Origin: Cafeteria roenbergensis
Lineage: Eukaryota > Sar > Bigyra > Bicosoecida > Cafeteriaceae
Reading direction: 5' to 3'
Assembly: GCA_008330645.1 (NCBI GenBank)
Contig: VLTN01000025.1
Span: 124,001-188,000, forward strand
Length of the DNA: 64,000 nt
A program made the translations under genes and the position numbers. Position 1 is the stretch's first letter. Every line of letters begins with the position of its first letter. The notes under the pieces were generated by a model. That model was not told the origin of the DNA. It saw only the letters and a program-made list of their open reading frames with translations, and made no database searches. This document shows, in pieces, positions 9,883-19,601 of the stretch.

Positions 9883-11841
9883 CTAGCGCCGCTTCAAGCT
9901 CGTGCGAAGGTGGGCCGTCCCGTCGACAGCGACGGGAGTGCTAGTCCCGCCTTTCACGGAGGAACTGGCCGCGTCGGTGAGCTCGTGGTCATTGATGACC
10001 ATCAGGAGGTTTCGCTCGGCAAGCGTGTCTTCGGTCACGGAAATGCCCTTCAGGAATCTGTGGAGCAGCTCGCGAAGCCGCTCGTTTTCCGCTGCCACGC
10101 TATCCCGCTCCGCCTGGAGCGCGATTCGCTCCATCGTTGCCTTGTTGAGCTTGCGGTGGAAGTTGCCCATGGAGTCCATGCCGCCCACTGGCCGCCCCGC
10201 CTCGTCGGTGACGGTCGGAAAGTATGCAAGAGGCGCGCTGCCGTCCACTGACACGCCCGGCATGCTCTCCGACTGGGGCATGGCAAGCCCGGGCTCCCAG
10301 TCGTCGCCCCCCACTCCGGACGGCGGCTCAAGAAGACTTGCGCCGAGCGCTGCGTCCTCGGCTGCTGCCGCCCACTGCTGGCGGGCTATCGACTGCCTCG
10401 CCGCCGCGGCCTTTGTCGTGCGCTCCAGCGTGTCGTGGTGCTCGCTGGCCCGAATCGACAGGCCAGCCAGTTCTTCAGCGGCATGGACTGCAGCCTCCGA
10501 GTCGAGCGATGTTTCGCGGCTCGACTCTGCTGCTGGGCCCTCCAGCGTCAGCGGTTTGATCGGGGCACCATCCCCCCCCGCGTCTGCATCTGCTCGCCCA
10601 GGTCGGCCCGCGGCGCCGGGTGGTCCTCCCACTGCAGCAAATGGGTCGACTTTTTCCGCAAGTGACTCGAGCGCGCGGCATTGCTCAACGAGCGAGATGA
10701 TGCGCTCAGCCTGTGCACCGTGCCTCGCAAGCGTTGAGATAGCGTCGGATGCGGCCGACGAGAGAGCCCGCAGGCGAAGGTCTGCCCTTTGGTGCGCCAG
10801 CCGCGTGGCCTGCTTCATGCGCTGGTAGTGGCGCAGCATGTCCGCCTTTCGACGCTCCATGCTGGAGATTCGGGCCTCCTCGTCCCGCGAAGTGTTGGCC
10901 AGCTTCACGCGGTAGCGCTGGACAGCACGCTTGAGCTCCGTCACACGCACCGTCAGCTCTTCCACTTTCCGAGTGTGCCACGCATCCTTTTGCTTCAAGT
11001 CCTTGTACGCCTTGGTTCTCGCGTCCGACGTCCGAATGTACTCAGAGTGGGCGCGATCGAATTGCGCCGAAAGCACGTCAATCTGCCCGTCCATCACGTT
11101 CTGCAGCTGGTGCATCCGCTCCATCGCCCCGCTCTGCAGGGCGTTGCGGCGCTGCTCATAGTCGTCCTGGGCCTCCCGGCGGCGCTCCGCTTGCTGCTCT
11201 TCCAGGACTTGCTGCAGATGACGAATCTCCAATGTTTCCCTCTCGTGGTGCTCCGCGAGCTCGCGCATCTCCGTGGTGAACACTGTTTCAAGCTCCCGAA
11301 GCCGGGTTTGGAACCACTCCTCCAAGCTCGCGAGCCGCCCATCCTGCTCGTCGACCAGCCGGTCCAGTGCCCGCAGGTGCGACCGCCGAGCAATGGTGAA
11401 CTGCTCCTCCGCTGCTTCCATGTCCAGAAGCAGCTCCTGAAGCACGCCATCCTTCCGGGAAGCGTCGCGAGCGTGGCTGGTTTCCATGACCTCGATGTCT
11501 TTTTGCAGAGACTCGAGCTGCGACCCAGAGCAGCGAACCGGGACGGCGAGCGACTGTCTCTGCGCGATACAGCGTTAGAGTAGGGTGCGCGTCCGCTTGG
11601 CAGCAGCATGTCTCACTTTTTCCGCCGGCATCACCCGCCGCCACGCTCGCTGCAGCTTGGCCGAGCTGAGTTTGGTCATCGCCTGCTCCGCCTTGAGCAC
11701 GCGACGAAGTCGTCCGATCTCGGTCTCTCGTACTGCCGCAGCCAGGTCTGCCTTGGCGGTGGCGGCGAGCGCAGGGGGCGGCGCCTTGGCCGCGGACGAG
11801 CCCTTGCCTGCGCGCCCGCCAGTGCCGCAGCCCTTGCCCAT
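9883..11841 (-). CDS. DRC2: Dynein regulatory complex subunit 2 (DRC2/CCDC65)
   Basis: Coiled-coil subunit of the nexin-dynein regulatory complex of motile cilia. Recognised from the CCDC65 pattern: an N-terminal helix with QRAWRRV, then LQKDIEVM, RKDGVLQELLLDMEAAEEQ, long Glu/Arg coiled coil, and the C-terminal block ENERLRELLHRFLKGISV, characteristic of DRC2. Exon 1 11841-11617 (75 codons), intron 11616-11518 (99 nt, GTGAGA...TCGCAG), exon 2 11517-9883, phase 0; 619 aa in all. Longer than usual DRC2 (about 480 aa) because of a Gly/Ala-rich insertion before the C-terminal block. The splice joins MPAEK to LESLQKDIEVM, matching the family across the junction. Indicates a flagellated organism or life stage. 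Confidence 0.88.
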
Positions 11842-12275
11842 GCTGGCTCCTCAGCGAGGAGGACGAGCGTGCACGCCGGGACGCTTTGTGCCGCCCGCGA
11901 CTGGTGACCGGCAGCCAGGGGTGCTGGGAAGCATGGGGCAGGCGAAACGCAACGCCCGAAACGGCACAGGCAGAGCCATGGTGCCAGAATGCGCACACCC
12001 GTTTGCTGGACCGAAGCGAGTTGCCAATGGGCCGCGTGCGCCGGCCTCGCCTGGTCCACATGTAGCAGCCTCAGCCGTTCGGCCGGTCGCCACCCATCGC
12101 CCCAGCCTTGGCACTCGACAGGGCGCGCCGCGGAGAGTTCCTGCATTGCAACAGAGCTGCGCCACTGCAATCGTGCTCGGCTGCGGTCGGCCTCCACCGC
12201 GCGGCGCTGGCGTCGCGAAGACCGCCCACCCGCTGGAGAGACGAGCACGCCTTCGCCGCCTGCCATCATCTTGGG
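11842..12275. promoter_or_regulatory. Divergent intergenic region between DRC2 and UBE2J genes
   Basis: 434 bp between two divergent ATGs, so it should hold both promoters. I see no TATA box, repeat or RNA gene. Open frames crossing it are not supported by any family similarity. Confidence 0.45.
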
Positions 12276-13940
12276 ATGGCAGTCACGGCCACGAGCTCGC
12301 ACCGACGGCTGATGGCGGTGAGTTCCTTGGGGCAGCGAGTGCGGCATTCCCCGCCGCGGCTTGGAGCTCGCCGCGCGTGCCCCGTCGGCAGCGGCAGGCC
12401 GTGCTGCTCATACACACGCCACGGCGCGCTCGCTGGCGCACGGTCGCGATGGGGGGCCACAGCATGCCCAGCCGTGGCTCGCAGCCCAACGTGGCATTGC
12501 GACCTGAAGCGCTCGCGCTCCCACCGCGCCTTCGTGCTGCGCTTGCAGGAAGCCCGCGACCTGAAGCGCAACCGTAATGGCGCATACCATGCCGAGCCGG
12601 TGGGGGAGGACCTCTTTCAGTGGCATTTCACGATCCGCGGTCCTCGCGGCAGCGCCTTCGAGGGCGGCGTGTACCACGGGCGCATTATCTTGCCCCCCGC
12701 ATACCCGTACAAGCCCCCCCACATTATTTTCATGACAAAGAACGGCCGCTTCGAGGTCGGGCGCAAAATCTGTCTCTCCATCTCAGCGTTTCACCCCGAG
12801 ACGTGGCAGCCAGCGTGGGGTCTGCGGCTGATGCTCGAAGCGCTCATCAGCTTCATGCCATCGCCCGGACAGGGCGCAATTGGCGCAGTGGACGCCCCTG
12901 ACAGCACGCGGCGGGCGCTGGCCGCGGCGTCGCGCGCCTTCTCGTGCCCGCACTGCGGGGACCTCGAGACTCACCTGGGCTGCGCGCAGCGCGACGCGCC
13001 GCCCCCGGCCACGCCGTCACAAGGGAGCCTTCACATGGGGGCACCCGCAGCCGACACGGGGGCGGGGGAGCAGCGCGCTGACGGTGCGCGTGCGGGTCAC
13101 CGGGACGAGGACAAAGGCACTGTCCCTGGCGCCACCAGCGCAGGGGGCGCCGCAGCGGCTGCAAGCGCCGCCAGCCCTGCTCTCCGGGCGGCCGCAGCTG
13201 TAGAGGCCCCCACTGCTGGTGGAGAAGAAGGCAGGTCTGCATCTGGGGGCACGGGGGCCTCCCATCGCCCGGCGACGTCAAATCCGGCCGCGGAGCAGGA
13301 GGAGGAGGAAGAAGAGGAGGAGGAGGACGACGACGACGACGAGGAGGCAGGCGACGGCGAAGAGGGCTTGACGCCGCTGGCAGCAGGCCGGAGCGCATCT
13401 GCACTGGATGCCGCAGCGGCGTCACCGCTTGCCAGACAGTCTTCCGCCCAGCGCCATGCGCAAGAGCAGGTGCGGGAGCTGGCGGGGCTCCGTGCCCAGC
13501 TGAGCATGGCTGCGCGGGGCCTGGACGAGCCGGCACGGTTGCACGCGCGGGGAATGACCCCGGCAGAGGACAGGGCCGCTGACCTTCGGCGCCGCAGCGA
13601 CGTTGCCAGGCGGCGGGCAAGTGCAGAGGGCGCTCCCTCCGCGGCTGGTCCAGGCGCAGAGGGCGCGGGGCTTCAGCGAGTCGGAGCAGGTGCAGGCGCA
13701 GGTGCAGGCGCAGGCGCAGGCGCAGGCGCAGGCGCGGGCGCGGGCGCGGGCGCAGGCGCAGGTGCTGGTGCTGGCGCCCGGCCACGAGGAGCTCACAGAG
13801 CGGCTGCCGCAGGCGGCGACGGCTTGTATGACAGCCTGACTACGTTGCTCAACCTACTAGGTTTGTTGATCGTTCTTCTGCTCGTGCAACGCGTGCTCGC
13901 CGGCAAGTGGGTGCCATTTCTCGGCGATCTTGACTTCTGA
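12276..13940 (+). CDS. UBE2J: UBE2J/Ubc6-type ER ubiquitin-conjugating enzyme (two exons)
   Basis: Tail-anchored E2 of ER-associated degradation, catalytic domain facing the cytosol. Exon 1 12276-12317 encodes 14 residues ending RRLMA; intron 12318-12548 (GTGAGT...TTGCAG); exon 2 12549-13940; 477 aa. The UBC fold shows WHFTIRGP, FEGGVYHGRI, NGRFEVGRKICLSIS with catalytic Cys about 89, and HPETWQPAW, all typical of the UBE2J branch, which lacks the HPN motif. A CPHC pair follows the domain. Then comes a disordered linker with an acidic run (nt 13299-13350) and a (Gly-Ala)n tract, and a C-terminal hydrophobic anchor LLNLLGLLIVLLLVQ with a short lumenal tail. The open frame extends upstream of exon 1 but without homology. 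Partner of the cell's E3/ERAD system. Confidence 0.9.
   Translation: MAVTATSSHRRLMAVSSLGQRVRHSPPRLGARRACPVGSGRPCCSYTRHGALAGARSRWGATACPAVARSPTWHCDLKRSRSHRAFVLRLQEARDLKRNRNGAYHAEPVGEDLFQWHFTIRGPRGSAFEGGVYHGRIILPPAYPYKPPHIIFMTKNGRFEVGRKICLSISAFHPETWQPAWGLRLMLEALISFMPSPGQGAIGAVDAPDSTRRALAAASRAFSCPHCGDLETHLGCAQRDAPPPATPSQGSLHMGAPAADTGAGEQRADGARAGHRDEDKGTVPGATSAGGAAAAASAASPALRAAAAVEAPTAGGEEGRSASGGTGASHRPATSNPAAEQEEEEEEEEEDDDDDEEAGDGEEGLTPLAAGRSASALDAAAASPLARQSSAQRHAQEQVRELAGLRAQLSMAARGLDEPARLHARGMTPAEDRAADLRRRSDVARRRASAEGAPSAAGPGAEGAGLQRVGAGAGAGAGAGAGAGAGAGAGAGAGAGAGAGARPRGAHRAAAAGGDGLYDSLTTLLNLLGLLIVLLLVQRVLAGKWVPFLGDLDF
13688..13785 (+). repeat. (GGCGCA)n-type minisatellite in the UBE2J coding region
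   Basis: About 16 imperfect hexamers of the form GGCGCA/GGTGCA/GGCGCG, read in frame as a Gly-Ala repeat between the UBC domain and the membrane anchor. A similar hexamer tract occurs in the EF-hand gene at 26981-27017. Confidence 0.8.
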
Positions 13941-14018
13941 TCGTGATTTGTTGCAGCGCGCTACCCGACCACGACTGAGATTGGTCCCGAGCCAAACATG
14001 CTACGACCGCTGCAGGAC

Positions 14019-14935
14019 TCAAGCACTCTTGCTGGGCGAGCGCAGCGGCGTGCGAAGCCTCACAGGGCTCAATATCGGGGCCTGGGGAACACTTGTTGCG
14101 TCAGACCACTTGATGGCGTCCACGGTTTTGCCGTGGGCAAACACGGCGCCAGACTCGATGCCCTCGCTCGCAAACACTGCCGCGCGAACCTGCTCCCGCA
14201 TTTCAACATCGTCCACGCTGGCACTCATGCCCAAGAGGCCAAGGTCGAACGAGGAGCGCTGGGTGGCCACGGCCTGCTCCCATGCATCGTCAAACAGCAG
14301 CAGCTCGCTGGCCGACCCGCGGCTCCGCCACGCCGCGGCCTGCACAAGGTAAATCATGCGGGCCAGGAGGTCCCGCCGGAGATAGGACCGAGAAAGAATA
14401 ACCGCGCCAGGCGTGAACAGCACCACAGCTGCGGCAACAACGTCAGCCTGCGCTCGACCAGGCAGAGGCGTGGGAGCAGCACAAACCAAGCGCAGCGCCT
14501 CGAGCGCCGAACGGCACAACGTCAGCTGCTTCGAGCAAGCTGCCTCCTAAGCCCGGACCCCAAACCCACGGTTGGCCTATCGCCAAGGCACCCGGCTGTC
14601 GCGGCCGCCCTCTCGGGGGCGCGCCGTGCAGCGAATTCAAAATGATGGCGATGCCCCCCCTCGGCCGCAGCCGGTGCCATCGCGCCCGTGCCCCCAGGCC
14701 GGAGTCGCGCGCACCCAGGATATGACTGGCGGCTTCCACCGACCACGCCGATCCGTCGCTGCGGCCCGTGCGACCCTGGCGAATGCGCGGGCGCACGTTT
14801 ATCGCCAAAGGGCCGGACGGCCAACGGCCGTCCGGCCCCTTCCCCACCCGCACAAGGGCCACGCGCTCAGCGAGGTCTCACAACGACAAGACCTGTCTCC
14901 GAGCAAGCCAACGTTCCTGCATCGTTGCCGCTCAT
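14019..14935 (-). CDS. Small hypothetical protein (two exons)
   Basis: Not recognised. Exon 1 14935-14882 (18 codons from ATG, ending SETGLVV), intron 14881-14526 (356 nt, GTGAGA...GAAGCAG), exon 2 14525-14019, phase 0, giving 186 aa. The protein starts with a helical, mildly hydrophobic stretch (LTLCRSALEALRLVC, then VVAAAVVLFTPGAVIL), has a basic turn RRDLLARM, and ends in a Ser/Pro/Lys tail. Without exon 1 no ATG precedes the conserved-looking part of the frame, which supports the splice. Convergent with the UBE2J gene 78 bp away. Could be a membrane-associated small protein; coding status itself is only moderately certain. Confidence 0.45.
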
Positions 14936-15533
14936 GTGGCAGCTGCGAGCGCGCCGATTTCGGTCGGCGGCGAGCGGACCAAGCGAACAAGCGCTCACGT
15001 GAGTTGCGTGCAAATCAGGGCGCCGAGGCTGGCCAACCCGCGCGCCCGCCTGCATTGCGTGCCCCTTCCCCCCTGTCCCTTCCCCTCCCTTCGCAAGTCT
15101 CGACGGCATGCCTCCCCACGCGGCCCTTGTGCGCCTGCCTGCGCCCCGGGCGCGCTGGATGGCGGTCGACGGCATCTCCTGCGGCGCGCGTGGCGGGCTT
15201 GCTCCCTGCCCAGGACCCTGGGGCTCACGTGATGAAGTGCGACCAGCGGGCAACGCTCCCCCACAGCGTGGTCACAGCCCACGAAAATGCGATTGAGGCG
15301 AGCCCAGCCGCTGCAAGCGATGAGAGCGAGCCGCCGCGTGGCTGCTTCTGGCGCGGCACTCGCGGCAGCGTTCCCGCCCGCGGCCGCCTGCGCTGGGAAC
15401 TCGACGCGCGGGGAGGCATTGCCCCACGGCTCAGGTTTTGCAGGCCGCGGGTGCAAGGTGCGCAAGTGGCCGCGGTGAGCACCCGCCCCGCGCGCCACTT
15501 CTGCGTGTGAGTTGTGCGTGAGTTGCACCTCGC
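14936..15533. other. Intergenic region, no gene seen
   Basis: About 600 bp between the small hypothetical gene and the end of ADAT1. Several overlapping open frames exist, as expected at this GC content, but none shows domain-like sequence. A C/T-rich patch lies near 15060-15100. No RNA gene seen. Confidence 0.5.
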
Positions 15534-16421
15534 CTAGTCAGAAGTCTTGATTTCGGCCTCCGCCGGCCTCCGCCGCTTCTTGCGGTGGCGAGCAGCCCCC
15601 TCCACCGACAACGCCGCCTCAACAAAGGCCATCACGCTCGCCTTGGCCTGGCAATACTCCGTGGCGGCTTCCTTTGCCGCCTGCCAGCTCGACCCCCTGG
15701 CCATGAGACCTGCCGCTGCTGCCAGCGACGTCAGGCCCTCCCTCGAAATGCCCGGCGCGAGCCCAGCCCCGAGAGTGAGCCCCGTTGTGCCGTCCAGGCA
15801 CTCCATCGGCGCCCCGCCCGCCACGGGCATCACGTCGCCGTCGCTGGCAGCGGCAGCCTCAGCGCTCGAGCCCGCCACAGCGCGCGGCGAAGCCTCCGCA
15901 GCCGCCATGTCGGCGGACCACCAGCCACACGGCGAGCCCTCAAACTCGGCGCCGGTATGGCCCTGCAGTGCGCCCTTGTCAAACTGCACGCCGCTGGCGA
16001 GCATGCAAGCCTCGGCCACCCGCAGCCCAGGCCGGATCGCTGCCTGCGCCGCAGCCTCGCGGCCAGAGGCGGCCTCCTCGTCCCCGCCGCCGCCTGTCCC
16101 GCCCCCGAACCTCCAGGCCGCCATGCGCCCGCCGCATGCTCGGTGGAGCGTCTGCACGGAGCACTTGCGGCCTGCGATCACCCCGCTCAGCCGCACTGCG
16201 CCGAGCCGCGGAGCCAGGATCGCGCCCTGCAGGCCGACACACTGCCACAGCGCGATCTTGTCGCTGCAGGTGAAGGGACCGGGGGCTGGGCTGCCGGCAG
16301 CTGCGACCGCGGAGGGCGGAATGCGGCCAGCGGCCTCGCGGCCGCTTCCCGCCGGCGAAACTGAAACCTGCGCCTGCGATGCCGACGAGGCGGGCTCCGC
16401 CGCTGCTGCTGCCGCCGCTGC

Positions 16422-16455
<34 letters not shown>

Positions 16456-17408
16456 GCCGCTGCTGCGGCTGGTCTCGGCGCGCCGCCGCTGGTCTCGCTT
16501 GCGCCGGGAAGCGCGCCCCCCTTCCTGGCGAATGCCCCCTGCCCCTGTGCCCGCGCCGTCAGCTGGACAGTGGACCGGTCCGGTGGCGGGAGGTCCAGCG
16601 GGCCGAGGCCCTGGTGCACCACGCGCCGGGTAGCCACCCAGCGCTTCACCGACGAGTTGCCGCACGGAGTGGAGGACGTGTACAGGTGCAGGCTCAATCC
16701 GGGCGCGAGAGCGAACTGACCTGGAACGGACGAGGTCACCAGCAGTGCCGGGTAGCCAGCCGCCGCGCCGGAGCGGCACCCCCCGCCGTCGCGAACGGAT
16801 GCCATGAGCAGCCGGACCAGTCCCCGCCTCGCAAGAACCTCGGCGTGCATGTCCACGAGCGCGCTCGCCGGCAGGCAGCTGCGCTTGCCGCGGAGGAACC
16901 GCGTCCCCACACCGAGGCTGAGCACCGCCAGGGCGGGCCTGCCGCGTTCGCCAACCGAGTCAAACCGGGCCACAATGGCGGCGAGCACGGTTTGCTTCGT
17001 GACCAATTCCGGAGGCCGCAGCGCGTCGTACGCCTCGATGGCCGCCGATGCCACCGCGTCCGCGAAGGGGGCAGACGAATACCGCCTGCGCATGGATTCG
17101 GCACTGCGAACGGGCGCGCCAGGTGTTCCAGTGGCCGCGGGCGGCGCCTGGCAAGCATCGCGCAGACGCTCGCCCGCACCGGCCGGCCGCGAGGCGTCGA
17201 CTGGGCCGGCAGCCACACGCCCGGCAGCAGCTGCGGCGCGTTGGTCCCCCGACATCCCGTGCAGTGTGTGAGCAATGGCCCGGTCTGCCCACGGCAGGCG
17301 AGGAATCGCGCGCCTGTGCGCAGCGACCGCGTGCAGAGCCGCTGCTGCAAGCACACTAGTGCTTGGGTCCGCCGGCCTACCGGCCACGACACACACCCAA
17401 GACAGCAT
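15534..17408 (-). CDS. ADAT1: tRNA-specific adenosine deaminase 1 (ADAT1/Tad1-like)
   Basis: Zinc enzyme that deaminates adenosine 37 of eukaryotic tRNA-Ala to inosine; same catalytic domain as ADARs. Motifs in order: DMHAEVLARRG (zinc His and proton-shuttle Glu), STPCGNSSVKRW (first zinc Cys), and CSDKIALWQCVGLQG (second zinc Cys), then the ADAT1-like C-terminal portion. No double-stranded RNA-binding domain, so tRNA deaminase rather than ADAR. No intron needed. A run of 20-plus alanines interrupts the domain between the PCG and CSDK motifs, so the protein is longer than typical. The first in-frame ATG is 17408; ATG 17093 (MRRRYSSAPFADA) lies about the normal distance before the HAE motif and may be the true start. 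105 bp downstream of the helicase gene, same strand. Confidence 0.87.
16424..16453 (-). repeat. (CTG)10 trinucleotide repeat inside ADAT1
   Basis: Ten perfect CTG units on the + strand, read on the - strand as part of a polyalanine run. Flanked by degenerate GCC/GCT triplets that extend the alanine tract. Confidence 0.85.
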
Positions 17409-17513
17409 CACACACGACACGCCCTCGTCCGTCGACGGGCTGGGTGGCGACGCGCTGGGCACGGGCCCGCATCGCCGAACTTTGGCTGGCCCCGCGAGGG
17501 GCCGCTGCGGGCC

Positions 17514-19535
17514 TCATGCGCGCTTGGCCCGCCTGCGCCTGCGCTCCGCCAGGGGCGCGTCCCGCTTCACGCGCGGAGCCGTCCACTCGTCACGGGGCTG
17601 CCGGCGGCCGGCCGGCCGCCCAGCCCCCCCCGGTCGCCTGGCGGCAGCAACTCGCTCATCAGGCCCGCGCCCCAGAGGGCCGCCTCCGTGCGGCGGCGGT
17701 GTGCCCGGCCTCTTGCCGTCGCCCCGCTGGGGCGCTGCCCCCGCTCGCCCCCGGTGGGCGCTGGTGTGTCTGCGCCCGCTTGGCGTGGCAGGGCTGTCGG
17801 CGCGGCCACCGGAAGCGCCTCCTCCTCCTCCTCCGCCGCCGCCACCACCACCACCACCACCGCCGCCGCCGCCTCTGCGCCCCGCGGCGGCCCCGGCACC
17901 CGAACCCGGCTCCGCCCCCGCCCCGCGCCTCGTCGTCCCGCCCCAGGCGTCGAGGACGGGCCTCCCTTCGCGGAGGGCGCGCTCTGCCAAGCGGGCCTGG
18001 TCTCGCTCTCGCGGCCCCACCAGGCACACGAGCCGGCCCTGCCGGCCCGCGCGCGCGGTGCGCCCCGCCCTATGGATGAAGTCCTCGCCCGTGCGCGGGA
18101 AGTCGAACATGATGACGTCATCGGCGCCGCTCAGGTCCAGCCCCCGCGCCGCAGCGTCGGTGGCGACGAGCACAGGGCGCTCCCCTGTGACCGCGGCCTG
18201 GAACTCCGCGGCGCGCAGCTGTGGCGGGATTCCGCCGTGAAGGGACGCCACGAGCCAGCCCCTGCCCTGCGCCTCCTTGGCCACCGCCCGCGCCGACTGG
18301 ATGGTGCCGCAGAACACGATGGTGCGGTGACCGCCGCCCGCGCTGCCGCCGCCTCGGCTCGCGGCGCGAGAGCGCCCCGCGTTGCTCGCTGCGCGCGCCA
18401 GCTCCGCGTGAAGGGCGTCCATCTTGTCGCCAAACTCTGCCTCGGGGCCGCTGCCCACGCGCACGAACCTGGCCTCCAGCTGGGAGGGGCACGCGTGCGT
18501 CCCCCTGGCCCGGATGATCGATACGCCGCCTGGGATGCGCCGCTGCAACGCGGCCTCTGCAGAGGGCGCCACCGTCGCCGCCGCCAGCAAAAACTGGACG
18601 CAGCGCTCAACGGGGAGAGTCGGGTCAAAGGGCCCCGGGGGAGGGGACCTGGGGGCCCCGGAGCCGGTGAACGCGTCGCCGGCTCTCAGCGCGCGCAGCA
18701 CCGGCAGCAGCAGCCGCCCAGTCTCGCCAGAGAAGCTCTCGCGCTCACTGCCCGCGCCGTCCTCGCGCTGGGACGCAGGCGCATCCAGCACGTCGTCCAG
18801 CAGCATGCTGTCCGCTTCGTCGATCGCAATGTAGCGCACGTCTGCAAGCGACAGCGAGCCTGCCTGCTGGAGCTGCAGCAGCCGCCCCGGGGTCCCCACG
18901 ACCACGTCCACGCCCTGCGCGTCAGCCAGGGCCGCAACCTGGCGGCCGCGCTTCGCCCCGCCCGTGATCCCCACCACTCGCGCGCGGCAGTGGTGGGAGA
19001 GGCTCTTTGCCACGCCCAAGGTCTGCTGAGCAAGCTCCCGCGTCGGGCTCAGAACCAGCGCACGGGGCCGGGACGGCCGGGATGCGAGTCGCAAGACCGT
19101 CTCATCGGATTTCATGCAGTGGAACAGGGGCAGCAGCATGCACAGGGTCTTGCCAGAGCCCGTAGGCGAGGTCGCAAGCACGTTTTCGCCTCGAAGTGCA
19201 GCGGGAATGCTCCTCTCTTGCACCTCTGTCGGAGCCCTTGCGCCCAGAGACTCTGCAGCCGCCACAAGCTCCGGCCGCAGCCCTAGCCTGGCGAACCCGG
19301 GCACCAGCGCACCGGCCGGGACGGACGACGTGAATCGCGATTGCGGGAGGAGGCGGCCAGGGGCAAACGCAACCGCCGCATGGGCCCGGGCCGCTCTCAG
19401 CATCGCCCCACTCCTGCAGCAGCGGGCGTGCCCGCGCAGAGCAATAGGGGCGGGGGCGGGCGGGCGCGCGAGCAGCAGCCGAGGGGTGGCTGTTGCAGCG
19501 ACAGCCCCATTGTAGCCGCGAGCGAAGCTCTGCAT
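17514..19535 (-). CDS. DEAD-box RNA helicase, probably mitochondrial (DDX28-like)
   Basis: ATP-dependent RNA helicase of superfamily 2, 673 aa. Motifs in order: Q motif region (APTEVQERSIP), I SPTGSGKT, Ia PTRELAQQ, Ib GTPGRLL, II DEAD, IV region TIVFCGTIQSARAV, V ATDAAARGLDL, VI HRAGRTARAG. The place of motif III (SAT) reads AAAT, an unusual change. The N-terminus is Arg/Ala-rich without acids (start MQSFARGYNGAV), fitting a mitochondrial presequence, hence the DDX28-like suggestion. The C-terminal tail is Arg/Gly-rich with a run of about 20 glycines. Start ATG 19535 is the first in-frame ATG; an internal one lies at 19403. Starts only 66 bp from the divergent SPFH gene. Confidence 0.88.
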   Translation of the reverse strand: MQSFARGYNGAVAATATPRLLLARPPAPAPIALRGHARCCRSGAMLRAARAHAAVAFAPGRLLPQSRFTSSVPAGALVPGFARLGLRPELVAAAESLGARAPTEVQERSIPAALRGENVLATSPTGSGKTLCMLLPLFHCMKSDETVLRLASRPSRPRALVLSPTRELAQQTLGVAKSLSHHCRARVVGITGGAKRGRQVAALADAQGVDVVVGTPGRLLQLQQAGSLSLADVRYIAIDEADSMLLDDVLDAPASQREDGAGSERESFSGETGRLLLPVLRALRAGDAFTGSGAPRSPPPGPFDPTLPVERCVQFLLAAATVAPSAEAALQRRIPGGVSIIRARGTHACPSQLEARFVRVGSGPEAEFGDKMDALHAELARAASNAGRSRAASRGGGSAGGGHRTIVFCGTIQSARAVAKEAQGRGWLVASLHGGIPPQLRAAEFQAAVTGERPVLVATDAAARGLDLSGADDVIMFDFPRTGEDFIHRAGRTARAGRQGRLVCLVGPRERDQARLAERALREGRPVLDAWGGTTRRGAGAEPGSGAGAAAGRRGGGGGGGGGGGGGGGGGGGASGGRADSPATPSGRRHTSAHRGRAGAAPQRGDGKRPGTPPPHGGGPLGRGPDERVAAARRPGGAGRPAGRRQPRDEWTAPRVKRDAPLAERRRRRAKRA

Positions 19536-19601
19536 CCACGCTGTGCGGCCTGCCACAACCGCCGCCGGCGCACACGCTGCCCCTCTCCGTGGCCAGCAGC
19601 C
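19536..19601. promoter_or_regulatory. Very short bidirectional promoter region
   Basis: Only 66 bp separates the start codons of the divergent helicase and SPFH genes, so both promoters and 5' leaders must overlap here or reach into the coding sequences. No TATA box seen. Confidence 0.5.

Noticed and set aside
14572-15510. 312-codon + strand frame
   Set aside because: No hydrophobic core pattern, no family similarity, and it overlaps a more plausible - strand splice model.
17409-17462. ADAT1 start at 17462
   Set aside because: The codon there is GTG, not ATG; the first ATG in frame is 17408.
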